NCBI GenBank assembly: GCA_958510825.1
Contig: OY294049.1
Location: 21,891,293 to 21,955,292, forward strand
DNA length: 64,000 nucleotides
From: Brachypterus glaber
Taxonomy: Eukaryota > Arthropoda > Insecta > Coleoptera > Kateretidae
Direction: 5' to 3'
Both the position numbers and the translations under genes were made by a program. This document shows positions 1 through 11,978 of this stretch, piece by piece. Below the pieces are notes generated by a model. It was not told the origin of the DNA and searched no databases. It saw nothing but the letters and a program-made list of their open reading frames with translations. Every line of letters begins with the position of its first letter. The stretch's first letter is position 1.

Positions 1-223
1 TTGTAAGTGAACTATATTTTAAGATTTTCTTCAGTCATTTTATAAATATTAGTCAATTTTTTGTGGTAACGCCGGTTAACCAGTATGTTACTCTTTCTCT
101 GTTTAATTGATGAGTTAAAAAAAGAGAGAAATACATATTCCCCTAACTTGGTTAGTAACCGCTGCTCCACAAAAAATCGGCAATTATTTCGTGCTGCAGA
201 AAACATTTTTAACTATCTATTAC

Positions 224-637
224 AATGGCGATTTCTCCCGTTAGATTAGACAGGGACAAAAGTTCTAGCCAAAAAGGATAGAAGACATACATACACTCCC
301 ACTTCCACCCAACCAAACAAATTCTGTATTTGTTCTTTGTTGAACAAATACAATATTTACTTGGCCGGGCGAAAAGTGTAACTATAGTATTTTTATTAAA
401 GAAATTACTGGCGTCATCTAAATTTTAGTAGAATTATCTTATTCTACAGATTCACATTAGCTACGTTCGTTCGTGCCGTTCAGTGCTACACTTTCCGGCC
501 AAACCAATAAATACTGTATTTGTTGTATGAAAAACAAATACAGTATTTATTTGGTTGGTTGGAAAGTGTAGCACAAATGAGATAGAGATAGGGTAGACGT
601 CTTTTGTTTCATAATTCTAGTTGTAGAGATCTCCATT
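224..637. mobile_element. MITE family A, copy 1 (414 bp)
   Basis: The ends are inverted (AATGGCGAT at the left, ATCTCCATT at the right). Two internal hairpins are built on CAAATACAGTATTT-like arms, and the second is enclosed by GTGCTACACTTTCC and its complement. A near-identical copy in the same orientation lies at 35551-35964, so both boundaries are supported by comparison. There is no coding capacity. It is a non-autonomous TIR element; I could not define a target duplication or superfamily. Confidence 0.75.
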
Positions 638-1085
638 TAGTAGGTATGGATTAAATAATTATTTGTAATAGTAATTAGTAACTGCAAACGGTTTTGTAGG
701 TTTTAAAGCAAAATGTCACGCTACCTTATGAAGAATGAATACCTAATAAAAATAATAGCGATATTTCTTTGTTTAGTTTATTTATTTTAAGGTTTATTCA
801 TAAAGAATTATTTAATAAAAATTACACACATAAAAAAGTATGCTTAAATTTAATATATTTTTACTCATATAAGTGCAAATATATCTGACGTTACGTTTTT
901 AACTGACATATAATTCACGTATAGTTACGTCGTTGCGTGAGATATGTGACGATATGTATGTTATTCTCATTTCAATAATTTTGTGCTTATATTGAAAATA
1001 TGCTATTCTTGTTTTAAGAATGATATTCTTATTTTAAGCATACAATGGTTAAAATGCGAATAACGTTATTACTCTATATTATATT
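638..1085. other. No gene seen
   Basis: AT-rich intergenic or intronic DNA with short poly-A/T runs. I see no repeat structure or ORF worth naming. Confidence 0.5.
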
Positions 1086-1088
1086 ATA

Positions 1089-1436
1089 TACAGAGTGAGT
1101 CGGGATGAACGAACCAAACTTCAGGACTGTGTTGTATACATAAAATAAATTGAAAAAAAGTCATGTTATCCGATTTTTATCCGATTTTTTTTATTTGTTT
1201 TCAAGTTATAGCGTCATCAAAATTTTGTATTAATTTCTTGCAATAAATTATGCTAATTTTAGCTTGTTTATTCTTAAATAAAAATTATTTTTGAAGGTAC
1301 CCATTTAAAACAAAAACTCAGTTAAGTTCTCCATAAACAATAAAAACAAAATTGTAAAAGCGCTATAACTTGAAAAAGAAATAAAAATCGAATGTGTGCA
1401 ATACACTTCTGGTCCTTTCCTCCTGACTCACCCTAT
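1089..1436. mobile_element. Small TIR element ending in TATA-AGGGTGAGTCRGGA
   Basis: The left end (GAGTGAGTCGGGATGAAC) and right end (complement of TCCTGACTCACCCTATA) are inverted. Complementarity resumes inward around the TTCAAGTTATAGCG motif at about 1200 and its complement at about 1365. It is about 350 bp, AT-rich and non-coding, consistent with a degenerate foldback/MITE. Confidence 0.55.
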
Positions 1437-1838
1437 ATATAATTATATTATACTTTTTTGTGTATTTAGAGCATTTCACAATATGTATTCAATTTTAATG
1501 ATATTTACAAAAAAATTATTTTAAAAAGACAATTGAGTGGGTAAATTAAATAATTATGCAATCTGTAAAGTAACAACCATGTATGAGTTATTATTAAGTC
1601 TTTATATTATCTGTATGCGTTTCATAATTACGTTTTTGTAGTTTTGGTTTGCTCTAAGACAGTTTTAGTAACGTTTTTATTAATTGTAAAACAGTTTTGG
1701 GGATTTTTTTATTAGTAATTTGGTAACAAAATCAAATGACAATTATTAGAAATTTCTTAAAATACTGAGAGAGCCCTAGTTAAAATTCAAAATTATTTTT
1801 AAATTTTAACAAGCTGAGTACAACCCTGGCATTCGAGG

Positions 1839-1966
1839 AAAGAGCGCTAACCCTACAGAGAGGCACGTTTAAGGTGAAGTGTCATCGTTTGTTAGCGTCG
1901 CTTCAGTCAGTCAGTTAGTGCGGGGCTATGGGCGAAGAGTGTGGTGTCTTAGTGTAATTAAATCAG
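1839..1966 (+). other. Possible non-coding first exon (GC-richer patch)
   Basis: This patch is clearly less AT-rich than its surroundings. It contains three overlapping copies of the arthropod initiator core TCAGT at 1903-1914. It ends in AATCAG followed by GTACG, a plausible 5' splice donor at 1967. There is no TATA box at the right distance and no coding exon follows nearby. This could be an untranslated exon of a gene spanning the window, or chance composition. Confidence 0.2.
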
Positions 1967-1969
1967 GTA

Positions 1970-2876
1970 CGATTTTCATGTTAATTTTAATTAATTATAA
2001 GTTTTTGATGGTTTTACTCTATATATTTCTATCATATTTCACACGTGAACATGTACACACGTTATAAGCATTTTGCATGAATTTAAGTCAGATGTCTCGA
2101 AGTAGATATTATCTTGTACTAGGAAAAGCTTATTTTATCTAGCAAATTATAATCATCGTTTTCATGCAAATTTGTAGATCAGGCGAAAAATAGTGGCCGA
2201 TGGATGACGTGTGAGGTTTGAAGTTTGACAGGTCTTTTCCGTTGGGGAAAAAATGTAATTTTAGTGTTTTTATTGTTAAGGAAGGTCTGTTTTCAGGTTT
2301 AACAATTTGAGAGTGTTATTTTACTAGGTTAACCTTTTTTGTTCATGCAAAATACTTAAACAAATTTTATAAAATGGCTATTGAAAATATTGCAATGTGA
2401 ATAACTCCCCACGTAGGGTATGTTCGATGCGAAAAAGGTCTGTGGTTTTTAAAATAAGAAATGTGAGTGTGTTATTTATCATGAACTAAGTATCTAATAT
2501 TAAAACGATATTTCTCGTCTGTCCTACAAAATAAGAAAACAAATGTTTTGTCATAATTATACAAAAATACCTCTGTCAAAAAACTTGTTGGTTAACTATT
2601 TTTCACATTTTAAAATGTCTATTTTTTTTGTTACATTTATTTATAATAATTTATAAAGGTAATTTTAATTTATGAGAGCGAAAATGGTAAAATCACATAA
2701 AATAGTAAAAAAAAATTGTATTTAGAAAACTAGAGAAAATGGGTGGTATCATATTTATTTATTTAACTTTTAAATTTATTTATGAAAATTTTAGTAGGCT
2801 GGTTTTACAAACGGTTTTAAATTTAATTTAGTCATTTAAGTTTAGAAAGATATACTTTTTACTTTTTTTTCGATTT
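1970..2876. other. No gene seen
   Basis: AT-rich DNA, with occasional mixed-composition segments near 2180-2240 and 2400-2440. I find no ORF, hairpin or second copy in the window. Confidence 0.5.
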
Positions 2877-3090
2877 TTTTAACCCCCCATAACTTTTTTT
2901 TGGGGGGATTACTTTCAAAAACAATAGGGACCTTCCCTTCATAGAACTTGATTTTTTCTGAAAATTTCAATACGATCGGAGTATTCGTTCTTGAGTTATC
3001 GTGTCTACAAAAATCGTGACATCAGACGGACGGACAGACGGAAAAAGTTGCTAATTTTTTCATGAAACAAATTTATATTCCAGGTTAATA
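2877..3090 (+). repeat. Dispersed repeat D, copy 1 (GACGG module)
   Basis: The sequence runs from the CCCCCCATAAC/TTGGGGGG hairpin through a conserved stretch (ACTTTCAAAAACAATAGGGA) to TTGAGTTATCGTGT and a GACGGACGGACAGACGG run. The same order occurs at 58435-58740 on the + strand and in complement at 38283-38620. It is non-coding, and the parent transposon is unknown to me. Confidence 0.65.
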
Positions 3091-3911
3091 ATAACTTTTT
3101 GTAGTAGATAGTAAAATTTTATCACGCTATATAAAAAGTTTGTCAAAAAGTCTACTTTTTTTGATTTATTTATATGATAAGAAACAGGCGATTTGTAATG
3201 TTTGTTTTTAATGCATAAATCTTCAAAAGAAAAAGTTATCATGAATTATGTTGTTTTATACACTTGAGCGCAAAAAAATTGAACCACCTAGAAAATTACC
3301 ATTTTTTTAATTTAAATATTTCGAAAACTAAAAAATTTAGAATTCAGAAAAAAAAATCAGAAAAAAATTACAAAAAGAATAATTTATAATTGCAAAACTA
3401 CTTGATGGATTTGACTAATTCTTTTTTGTTTTACTTTGCTTTTTTATTTATTGAGAGTAATTAAAAAAACCGTTTTTGTATCAACAGCAACAATGGTTTT
3501 TCCCCATCTTTTAGTAATTGCATGGTACGCCACTACAACTGTTTTTAATTTGCTAACGTACAACTATGTTTTCTGCCCCATCTTTTAGTAAGTACACCAC
3601 TGCAACTGTTTTTAAATTGCTAAAGTATCCCTTATTGCCGTGGTTATGAATATTTATTATTTTCATGTTTTAATTTTTCATTTCGGATTTAGTAGATATA
3701 ATTTTTTTCTGAAAGTTGTAATTTCTTCTATTAACTCAAAAAGTACTACAAAAATTAACCTTATTACGTTTTTCTCCTAATTAAGTTTATCAAAAACATA
3801 AAAATGTGTTTGATAAACATGAGTAGAAGAAAAATAAGATCACTCTATCCGGAGGCAGGTCTGCGTGACAACAGTTGAGCCACCGTTAGACGGCAATAGA
3901 AAGTTTCTCAT

Positions 3912-5014
3912 AGGCGTAACTAGGGGGGGGGGCTGGGGCTTTGGGACAAAATTCTGTTAACCCAGCGTCTGACACGTGGGGTGTCACAAACCCCAGAGTC
4001 CAAATATTACTCCGTAACTATTTTATTTTCGCGCCAAGCGAAGACAGCGCCTCAGTACCTTTCAATCGCTTTTTACTTTGCACAGTGTAGCATGAACGGC
4101 AGTATGAATATTGAAGCATTAGAGGCCACGTCCTTTTGAAGTCGTCTGGGGTTTCTGACACCCCACGTGTCATAATAAGTAACATTTATTTTCCTACAAC
4201 CTAGCTAGTAGTTAGTGCCTATTTTCCACCCATTGCCTATGACAATGGTTGAAAAGTGAAAATTAGTTGATTTTACATCTGCTGTCAGAAAATGAGTAAA
4301 CGTGAAACACATAACCTTAAATTGACAAATTAATATTTTAAGACAATTTTTGCGTCTTTTGGATGTTTAGGTCGTAGAAAAAATAGTATACGGACCTCGA
4401 CGCAAACTATTTCAGTGAACTTCGAGAGATTTTTTACTCGGCTGCGCCTCATAAAAAAATAAGCACTCTCTTGCACTGAAAACTAGGTTCGCGTACTCGG
4501 TGCGTAATATACTATTATCTTCCTGTTTCTCCTGTATTTTTCAGTCATATTACGATTACTTAAAGTAATTTATTTTGAACCCTACCTATAATATTTAAAA
4601 GTTTATAATTTATGTTATTCATGTAGATCTTTGTTTGGCAATTTTAAACGTTATTTTTTTTAGTTAATAGGAAACAAAAAGCTTTCCTATTTCTTGTTTT
4701 TTAAATTTGATTTATTTTTGTTAACCGATTAAAAATAAACATATATGTATTTAAGATTTTTAAAATTATTTTTAGGTTAATATATTGTATAACTCAAATA
4801 TTTTACCACATTTTATATAAAATTTATTAAATAAAGCAAAAACGGTCCCATTTATTGTTGGGGTTTATTATACCCCACCTGTCGTTACTTGTAAAACTAA
4901 ACCACCTGTCAGACGCCGGGTTAAGCCCCCCGCAAATCAAAAAATAAAAGTAAAATTACACATATATATAGGGGGCTCAAGCCCCCCCAAAATTTGGATC
5001 TGGTTACGCCCCTG
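3912..5014. mobile_element. Nested TIR element ending in AGGGGCGTAAC
   Basis: The left end TAGGCGTAACTAGGGGGG and right end (complement of GGTTACGCCCCTGA) are inverted. Poly-G and poly-C runs with GGCTTGAGCCCCC-like complement lie just inside. Three internal copies of a CCCCACGTGTC/GGGGTGTCA motif are present (around 3975, 4165 and 4875). The flanks AGTTTCT and AGTTTCC look like the split host sequence. It carries the hairpin unit at 4193-4516. Confidence 0.6.
4193..4516 (+). mobile_element. CCTACRACCTAG element with CpG-apex hairpin, copy 1
   Basis: It starts CCTACAACCTAGCTAGTAG, contains GTTGCCTATGACAA-type sequence, and ends with a hairpin (4382-4516) whose termini AATAGTATA and TAATATACTATT are inverted and whose apex holds CTCGGCTGCGCCTC. 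Related copies in complement lie at 36543-36870 and 63123-63478, and a head fragment at 57555-57612. Confidence 0.6.
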
Positions 5015-5415
5015 AAGTTTCCGATGGATGAAGAAACTCTAGAATTAAAAGTAAAAGACTTAAGCTTTAAACAAAAAACTCTACTGATTTACTAGTTAGG
5101 AGTTATATGCAAAAATTACAATTTTTAGGAAAATTCTGATATCTCCTAAACCAAAAGTGAAAAAATAAAAAAAAAAAATAAAAAAAAATATTCACAATAA
5201 TTGCGGCAATAAGAGGAATTTTAATGTAAATATGCTTTTTTTAATCATTTTAAATAAAAACAAAAGTAAAGAAGATTTAGACTTTAAACCAAAAAAGGAA
5301 TCAGTCAAATCCATTAAGTAGTTTTATAAATATTTGAATTTTAAAAATGGCAATTTTTTAGGTGGTCTTATTTTTTTGCGTTTTGGCGTAGTTTTAAATT
5401 TGGCGAAGGCGCTTA

Positions 5416-5447
5416 TAATAAATACTAGATATATCTAGTATTTATTA
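5416..5447. repeat. Perfect 32-bp palindrome
   Basis: The sequence is self-complementary over 16 bp each side of its centre (half-site ATCTAGTATTTATTA). No flanking element is apparent. It could be a cruciform or a dimer binding site, or simply AT-rich chance. Confidence 0.7.
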
Positions 5448-5482
5448 CAAGTGTTTAGTCTATTTTACACTAAAATATTTTT

Positions 5483-5518
5483 AGGGTTCCGTACCCCAAG
5501 AACAAAAAACGGAACCCT
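5483..5518. repeat. AGGGTTCCGT hairpin repeat fragment
   Basis: AGGGTTCCGT and ACGGAACCCT form a 10-bp stem. The following text to about 5550 (TGTCTATCTGTCACAG) resembles a dispersed repeat I know from many insect genomes, though the family name is uncertain. A partial echo, AGGGTTCCGTAT, sits near 24328. Confidence 0.5.
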
Positions 5519-5559
5519 TACATGATCCTTTTGTTGCGTGTCTATCTGTCACAGTAAAC

Positions 5560-6070
5560 AAATATTAATAGAATAGAACTATACAACCTAGGAGTAGCAA
5601 ATAATTTTTTTTATTTGCAGGGACCTTTAAGTTTTAAATCCGCTTTTTTTAGCTTAGAGCTCTATTAACATTGAACCAATCCACGACAAAAAAAATAATC
5701 AGACCTTGTTTTTTTTTTACTACAACTACGGGCAAAAAAACACATGCGCTATATCTCAAAAAAAAAAAAAAATAAGCTGATCGAGAAAAACGTAGAAAGG
5801 TTTCGAAAACAGCACATCAAATAGGTCTAGAATCAACTAAAATGGCCTCAAAAAAGTTTTGAGTGTAGAGCACTGTTATTTATTTTCCAGGCATAATTTT
5901 TTTTATAATATTTTTTTTGCCCCAAAGTCAAAAATCGAGTTGTGTTTCATATGAAAGGTCTTTTATTACACATCTGGAACACGACTAGAACTCTTGAAGA
6001 TACAGACACGAAAAAGCACTTAACCAATAATTTTTTTATACTGTTTAAGTTGTAAATCGATAAAACTGTT
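5560..6070. other. No gene seen
   Basis: AT-rich DNA with homopolymer runs near 5700 and 5760. No repeat partner or ORF was recognised. Confidence 0.45.
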
Positions 6071-6073
6071 TTA

Positions 6074-7239
6074 TACAGGGTGTTCCGTGAGGAAAGGGAA
6101 ATATTTAAAAGGTGTATTCTAAAGGTCAAAATAAGAAAAAAAGTTCCCATAAACATATGTCCAAAAACGACTTGTAAGGGAGCTACGCCCCTTCAAAGGG
6201 GTACCAAAATTTCGATTTTTTATTAATAACTTAGAAACCCTTTTTATTATAGCATCGAGTTTTAGCAAATGATCTGTGCTTTATAAGGCCTATCAGCCAA
6301 TGGCATTTGCATGTAGTTAATCTAACCAGGGGCGTCCGTAATGGGGGGTCTAATCCCTTTTTTGCCCCAAACTTTTTTCTGCTTAACTTTTTTGTGGTTT
6401 ATTTTTAGAATAGTATTACTAAGATAAAAACACATTAAAAAGGTACTCTGGTTGTAATACCATAGGATTAACCGTTTTCGAGAAAAATACAATAAAGGCA
6501 AAATTGCACATTTCGAAAACCAAAAAATAAACATTAAAATGTTAAAAACCAAAAGTTCAATGGCCTGGGGTTACTGTACACCAACAACTAAGAAGAAAGT
6601 TTTAATATACGTAATTCCAAAAATCAATGCTAAGGGAGTTATGGTCTCCAAAATTTTTAAAGGGTCATGTTACCTTTAAAAGCGATTTGCGGACATACAC
6701 GTACAAAACTATTTTTCTTAGCTTTCAATGTAGAATTACCCTGCATTATTGAAATTTAGGTTTTTAACATTTTAGTATTTAATTTTTGGTTTTATAAACG
6801 TATAATTTTGCCTTTAATTGTATTTTTCTCGAAAACGGTTAATCCTATGGTATTGCAACAAGAATACCTTTTTAATGTATTTTTACCTTAGTAATACTAT
6901 TCTAAAAATAAAACCTCAAAAAAGTTAAGCAGAAAAAAGTTTGGGGCAAAAAAAGTGATAAGGCCCCCCCATTACGGACGCCCCTGGTTAAGTTAACTAC
7001 ATGCAAATACCATTGGCTGATAGGTCTTATAAAGCATAGATCACATGCTAAATCTCGATGCTATAAGACAAAGGGATCCTAAGCTATTAATAAAAAATCG
7101 AAATTTTGGTACCCCTTTAAAAGTGCGTAGCTCCCTTACGAGTCATTTCTGGACATATATTTATGGGAACTTTTTTTCATATTTTGACCTCTAGAGCACA
7201 TCCTTTAAATATTTCCCTCTCCTCACGGAACACCCTGTA
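6074..7239. mobile_element. Long-arm foldback element, TACAGGGTG family B (1.17 kb)
   Basis: The left arm 6074-6557 and right arm 6755-7239 are inverted copies about 485 bp long, both ending in TACAGGGTGTTCCGTGAG. Conserved inner blocks are GGGAGCTACGCCCCTT, a near-constant TAACCGTTTTCGAGAAA segment, and ACGCCCCTGGTTA. The ~200-bp spacer is non-coding. Short ORFs inside it are by-products of the repeat. Confidence 0.8.
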
Positions 7240-7267
7240 TTTCACATAAAGTGTAACCAATAAAATG

Positions 7268-7300
7268 CTTGTTATTCACTTGTTATTCACTTGTTATTCA
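7268..7300 (+). repeat. Three tandem 11-bp units
   Basis: CTTGTTATTCA is repeated three times exactly, a short minisatellite just beyond the family B element. Confidence 0.85.
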
Positions 7301-7624
7301 TTTGCTAGTTTATTGAAACGAGCTTTTCAAGCTCTATATAAAGTCTAAAATTTTTACGATCAAAACGTCAAATATAGAGAAGCGTCCTTGCGAATTTCAA
7401 AGTACATTAGAACAATACCATGTTTTTTTAATGGATCCAATCGTCAGTCTTCATTAATTTTATACGTATTTTTTTCAGGGTTGAAAATGTCTCTTTAATA
7501 AATAAAAGTTAACTTCCCCACCTGAGAATCAAACTCGGGACGATTCAAGCTTTAGGGTCACATAGATAGACAAATAGACACACAATTCTAAATATATATG
7601 TATTGAGACATAAAATATCAATAA

Positions 7625-7846
7625 AAACTTTTCGTAAAAAAAATGAACCGACTTCTATGTCTCTAAAAAGTAAAATATAAAAAATACTTAAGTCGGTTCC
7701 ATTTTCCCTAAATTAATTACTATCAATTATTTTTTTATTATTTTATTATTGTTTGCTGTGAAATTGGCACCGACTTAAGTATTTTTTATTTTTTACTTTT
7801 TAGAGACATACATAGAAGTCGGTTGATTTTTTTGCGAAAAGATTTT
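7625..7846. mobile_element. Foldback MITE (222 bp)
   Basis: Arms at 7625-7700 and 7767-7846 are near-perfect inverted copies. Landmarks are ACCGACTTCTATGT, AAAAATACTTAAGTCGGT and the outer TTTTCG. It has an AT-rich loop and no ORF. Confidence 0.75.
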
Positions 7847-7929
7847 ATTTTTTACTTTTACACAGAACTTGTACATTTGTAACGTCATATAAGCTAAATT
7901 ATAGTTGTCCTTCCATCTCGGCAAGCTGC

Positions 7930-7966
7930 TGACGTCACAACGCACTGTTAGTACGTTGTGACGTCA
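7930..7966. repeat. Hairpin with CRE-like TGACGTCA half-stems
   Basis: TGACGTCACAACG and its exact complement flank an 11-nt loop, giving two full TGACGTCA (cAMP-response-element-type) octamers. The same motif opens the TIR of the element at 40603-40819, so transposon origin is likelier than host regulation. Confidence 0.6.
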
Positions 7967-7969
7967 TTA

Positions 7970-8925
7970 TCTTAAAGATATATTTTTTTAAAAATAGAAG
8001 TTATATTTTAATTTCAGCGCCTAAGAATCCAACCAACCTTATTTTAAACGAAATACTAAACAAAATCTTTGTTAAACTTTAATCGTTAGGTAATAATCAA
8101 ATAACACCTTATGGTAAAATCATAAATTTTATCATTATCTCTCGGTATTTTAATATTACAGGTACAGAGAATCAAGTTCAGCGATATTTAAAAGATTTTT
8201 TGTCTGTCGAAATATTTGAGTGGTATTAGAACCAAATTAAGCCCTTTTTAAGTGAAATTGCGTTAAAATGATTAGATTTATCTTAATTATCTGACTTACC
8301 CGGCATTATCCGAGCGTCAAATTGAAACGGGAACACCTCATGAATGCCTTCTTTAAGTTGCAAAAAGTTTTATCAAATTCCGTTCATTCATTCCAAAGTT
8401 ATGCGGGAACAAACATAAAAAAAACAAAGTCACACGTCAAATTGATAACCTCGTCCTTTTTGGATGTCGGTTAAAAACATAAAATCTTTTTAACCACCAG
8501 GTATAACATTACAGGTGGTTTAGTAGAGAACCCCAAGAAAAAGTAATATTAAAGGATATTGTAAGGTATGGTTGAAAGGTAGACTAAAGAAGAGTCATAG
8601 AAAACTGAATTTGAACGTATCTTGGTTTAGAAATGGCCTAATAAGTTCCTAAACCAATTTAGGTTCCCCAATCATTTGCACTTCCTTTTATACGCGCAAG
8701 CTTAACGTTACTTTGCCAAAGTTTCTTAATATATTTACTCCAGCCAGAAAAGGTCTTACGTGAAGTTTTATTTACAGGAATCATCATCAGTAGTTTGCTT
8801 GAATATTTAAGAGACATTAAAAAAAAACTAAACAAGGCATTACTTTTAAAATAACTATTTTTCTGAAAGTATTAAATTTTGGAAGTTTTGCCCTAGACAT
8901 TTTTGATGAGAAAGTCAAAATATGT
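7970..8925. other. No gene seen
   Basis: Nearly a kilobase with mixed composition and no long ORF. Base composition is slightly less AT-rich around 8290-8470 than in the surroundings. I recognise nothing coding or repetitive. Confidence 0.45.
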
Positions 8926-8929
8926 ATTA

Positions 8930-9114
8930 TACAGGGTAATTCAGAAATAAGAGACAAAATTAAGGGGTTATTCTACATTAAAACATACGAAGAAATGTTC
9001 CTATAAAGGTTTGTCCGTAAATAATCCCTAAGGAAGCTACGTCCCTCCTAAAGGTTCATCTCCGTGGAAGAGTTTCTGAACTTTAAACTTTAAGATTTGT
9101 TGTGCTTCCCTGTA
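8930..9114. mobile_element. Short TACAGGGTR family B derivative (185 bp)
   Basis: It starts TACAGGGTAATTCAG and ends in CTTCCCTGTA. Inside is the family block TCCCTAAGGAAGCTACG. It is an internally deleted non-autonomous copy. Confidence 0.6.
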
Positions 9115-9921
9115 TAACTTAACCTCATTTTTTAAATTATGTTTTTTTTTTAACTTGTAAAATTTTAATTGTAAATTTGTATTACTATATTATTTGTTGA
9201 ACTGTCAAAAACACTTTATTATGTAAACTTGATCAAATAAACATTTATACTTATATTCATATTCGTGCCCTTTTTGACCTGAGTACACAAATCTTGAATA
9301 CGGCTTGTGAATTACTTTTATTCCTATACTGTTTCATCAGCAGGATTTTGCGGGAAGTAAAAGCCATATTAACGCTGCCAGCGAAAACTATTTATCGAAT
9401 ATCATCATTTAAGGAAAATCTGGAAAATCTGATCTAGAAGGTCTCTTTCTTTAGAAATTTTGATATCTGAGGTACTTCTATAGAAGTTTGAACACTAATT
9501 ATGAGACTTTATGTTTCCAATATTAATATAATATTAATAGAGTTAAGAAATTTGAAAATTAACAAACTCAATTTAACTGACTTGTTCAAACGTTAATATA
9601 AGTAGTTCCATTTAATCATAAAACAATTTTTTCAAGAAAATAAATATATTATTCACTAAGAAAAAAAAACATGAAATATTTCTGATACTGGTTGCAAGAA
9701 AACATTTTTTTGTTATAAACATATTTAACTAATTTTAAAAATTTCAATAATTGTTTCGTTCAATTAGTACTTTTTTCGAAAAAAAGTATTAGTACTAACA
9801 ACAGCCTTGTAAAAACAGTATTTTTTTATCTCTCTGCAGGATAAATTATTTTGTTGTGGAGCTGTGATATTAGCAGTGATCGCGGCTTTGGTATTCACGG
9901 CATGCGCAATCAGGTTATTTA

Positions 9922-10656
9922 TACAGGGTGATTAGTTACCGACATGCCAAAATTTAAGAGGTACATCCAAAAATATCAAAACATGTTCCTGTAAATGTTG
10001 GTCTGGAAATGAGCCATAAGGGATTTACGGCCCTTTAAAATTGCACTAAAAAAAGGTTTTTAATTAATAACTTCGGTACCCTTTAAGCTAGAGGGCCGAG
10101 GTTTTGTATGTATACTAGGCAATTAGTTTATATTAATTTATTTTTTTTAATTTATTCAGAGGCGTGCATATACGGACAAAATGTGTGAGGCTTAACACAT
10201 TTTTTCCCAAACTTTTTTATGTGTATTTTTCTTGTTTTTTTTTTTTTTTTTGTAAAAAATATATATTCCTTCAGTAAAAATACATAAAAAATGTCATAGT
10301 GTAATACTGTAGGAGCAACCGTTTAAAAAAAAAGTTCAATCAAGAGGAAGTCTCGGAAGAAGTAACATTTTGTGCCACCAAAAATGTTACTCTTTAAAAG
10401 GCTATTACTCTTTTAATATTAAATTTAGGTGTTTCGGTGAAGAATACTTTTTTGCTTAGTTTTAAATAAAGAATCATTCTACAGATTTAAAATTTTATTG
10501 TTTTTTTTTTGTTTCTAATTCAATATGTCCATCTTCGAAGGGCCGTAGTTCCGTTATCGCTCATTTCCGGACCAACCTTTATATGAACTTTTTTTCATAC
10601 TTTTGGATGTAGAAACACACTGAAATTTTGGTATGACAGTTACTAATCACCCTGTA
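9922..10656. mobile_element. Family B element, full length with both ends (735 bp)
   Basis: The left end TACAGGGTGATTAGTTACC is matched by the complement of TAACTAATCACCCTGTA at the right. Inside are GGTCTGGAAATGAGCC and its inverted partner at about 10555, GCGTGCATATACGGACAAAA, and CTGTAGGAGCAACCGTTT. The interior resembles the copy at 43698-44346 in complement. Confidence 0.75.
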
Positions 10657-10702
10657 TGTTTAAATTAAATTTAAAATTTTTCTTTGGCTAAATTGAATGC
10701 AT

Positions 10703-11032
10703 ACTAAAGTTTATTTTTTTAAGGTATAGTTATTTTAAATTTGCCGCTAAATACTCCACAAAGTCCGATTTACACTGAAGCATGTGGCTTCTTTTGAATG
10801 TCAACATAACCAAATTTTATAATTTTTGTTTACTTACTTTGTTTTTATGATGTTTTGATGTAAAAAAAGAGAATTGATAAAGCTGTTGCTAAAAACGTTT
10901 TAAGGTTGTGTAAATTGGGCCTAGTCATTCTGCTTACGACGCATGCGTATCTTACGTTGCTATGGTAATTTCGAGATTGTTTACAAGCGGGAAGGTTTAA
11001 AATAACTATACCTTAAAAAAATAAACTTTAGA
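10703..11032. mobile_element. MITE with ~37-bp TIRs (330 bp)
   Basis: The left TIR ACTAAAGTTTATTTTTTTAA continues through GGTATAGTTATTTTAAA. Its inverted copy occupies about 10994-11032. The interior is non-coding and not self-complementary. This is a normal MITE architecture; the superfamily is undetermined. Confidence 0.7.
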
Positions 11033-11069
11033 CTAGACATCAACATAATGTTGCCTAATTATTTATTAA

Positions 11070-11148
11070 CATTAAACGGAGTCGAACCTGCAATGAATAC
11101 CAAATTCTCGATCACTGGTTATTAGGTACTCTATATTCTACAGGAGGT
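11070..11148 (-). mobile_element. tRNA-derived SINE or tRNA-pseudogene fragment
   Basis: On the minus strand a perfect pol III B-box (GGTTCGACTCC) lies at 11079-11089, preceded by a tRNA-like D-arm/anticodon stretch. The acceptor and T-arm do not fold into a functional tRNA. It is best read as a degraded SINE head. Confidence 0.4.
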
Positions 11149-11557
11149 TTAAAACTTACTGCAACTCTGCTGCAGCTGACTAGAACCATATAATGAGTAG
11201 CCAGTCCATTATGGACTTTCCTGTTATTGTTAACCCTAAAGATAATATTTACACTTTTGGTCAAACATAAACTTCAAACAACAGTAAAATTAATTAGGAT
11301 ACAAATTTTACCTAAACCGTTGTCATTAACAATGTTAGTCAAAATAAGTTGATATTTTAATGGCCACTTTGTTTTTATTACATTAATTTACACTAGAAAC
11401 CATAATTAAAAAAATCACGAAGTGCGTTAACCATTGAATCGAGCAAAAAAATCTTTTTTATTCACTTGATTCTAAAATCGTCACTTTTGATTTACTTTTT
11501 ACCATACTTGTGGATGTGCAAATTTTTGAGCCACTTGATCTGAACAATATGTACTTT

Positions 11558-11758
11558 TAGTAAGGACCGAAATTTTTAATTTTAAACAAAATTATAAAAA
11601 TATTAATTTATTATTCATTCCATCAATCTATTTTCTAATCATCGTACAGAGTGATATTGGTAGACTGACAGTTTCGGACTGCTAGAAAATAGATTGATGG
11701 AATAATAAATTAATATTTTTATAATTTTGTTTAAAATTAAAAATTTCTGTCCTTACTA
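11558..11758. repeat. Inverted repeat with hammerhead-like loop
   Basis: The arms 11558-11636 and 11684-11758 are nearly perfect complements, with outer ends AGTAAGGACCGAAATTT and AAATTTCTGTCCTTACT. The 47-base spacer contains, on the minus strand, AGTCCGAAACTGTC. That resembles the GAAAC side of a hammerhead core and recurs at about 11994-12007 on the + strand. Confidence 0.7.
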
Positions 11759-11978
11759 ATTCTACGTCTAACCACACGTTAGTGGTACTATGTGCTTGAG
11801 ACACACAAGTCTTCATCTTGTTACCATTCAAAGTCTCCAGACTAGGAGAGGTATGAGTAGTTGTCTACATCTAGCAATCGATGGCGCACAAGTCTACATC
11901 AATCTAATGACTATATTCCTTTTGCGAATAAAGTCTAAAAAAGTTTTCTTAATCAGCGTGCAGAGTTGACTCTTGGTA

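Larger units (their letters stand above)
3259..5390. mobile_element. Outer foldback element, split by a nested insertion
   Basis: The left arm (3259 to about 3840) begins TACACTTGAGCGCAAAAAAA. The right arm (about 5030-5390) is its complement, ending TTTTTTTGCGTTTTGGCGTA. The blocks GAACCACCTA, CTACTTGATGGATTTGACT and CTTATTGCCG recur in inverted order in the right arm. The two arms meet at an insertion, 3912-5014. There is no ORF. Arm divergence suggests an old element. Confidence 0.65.
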
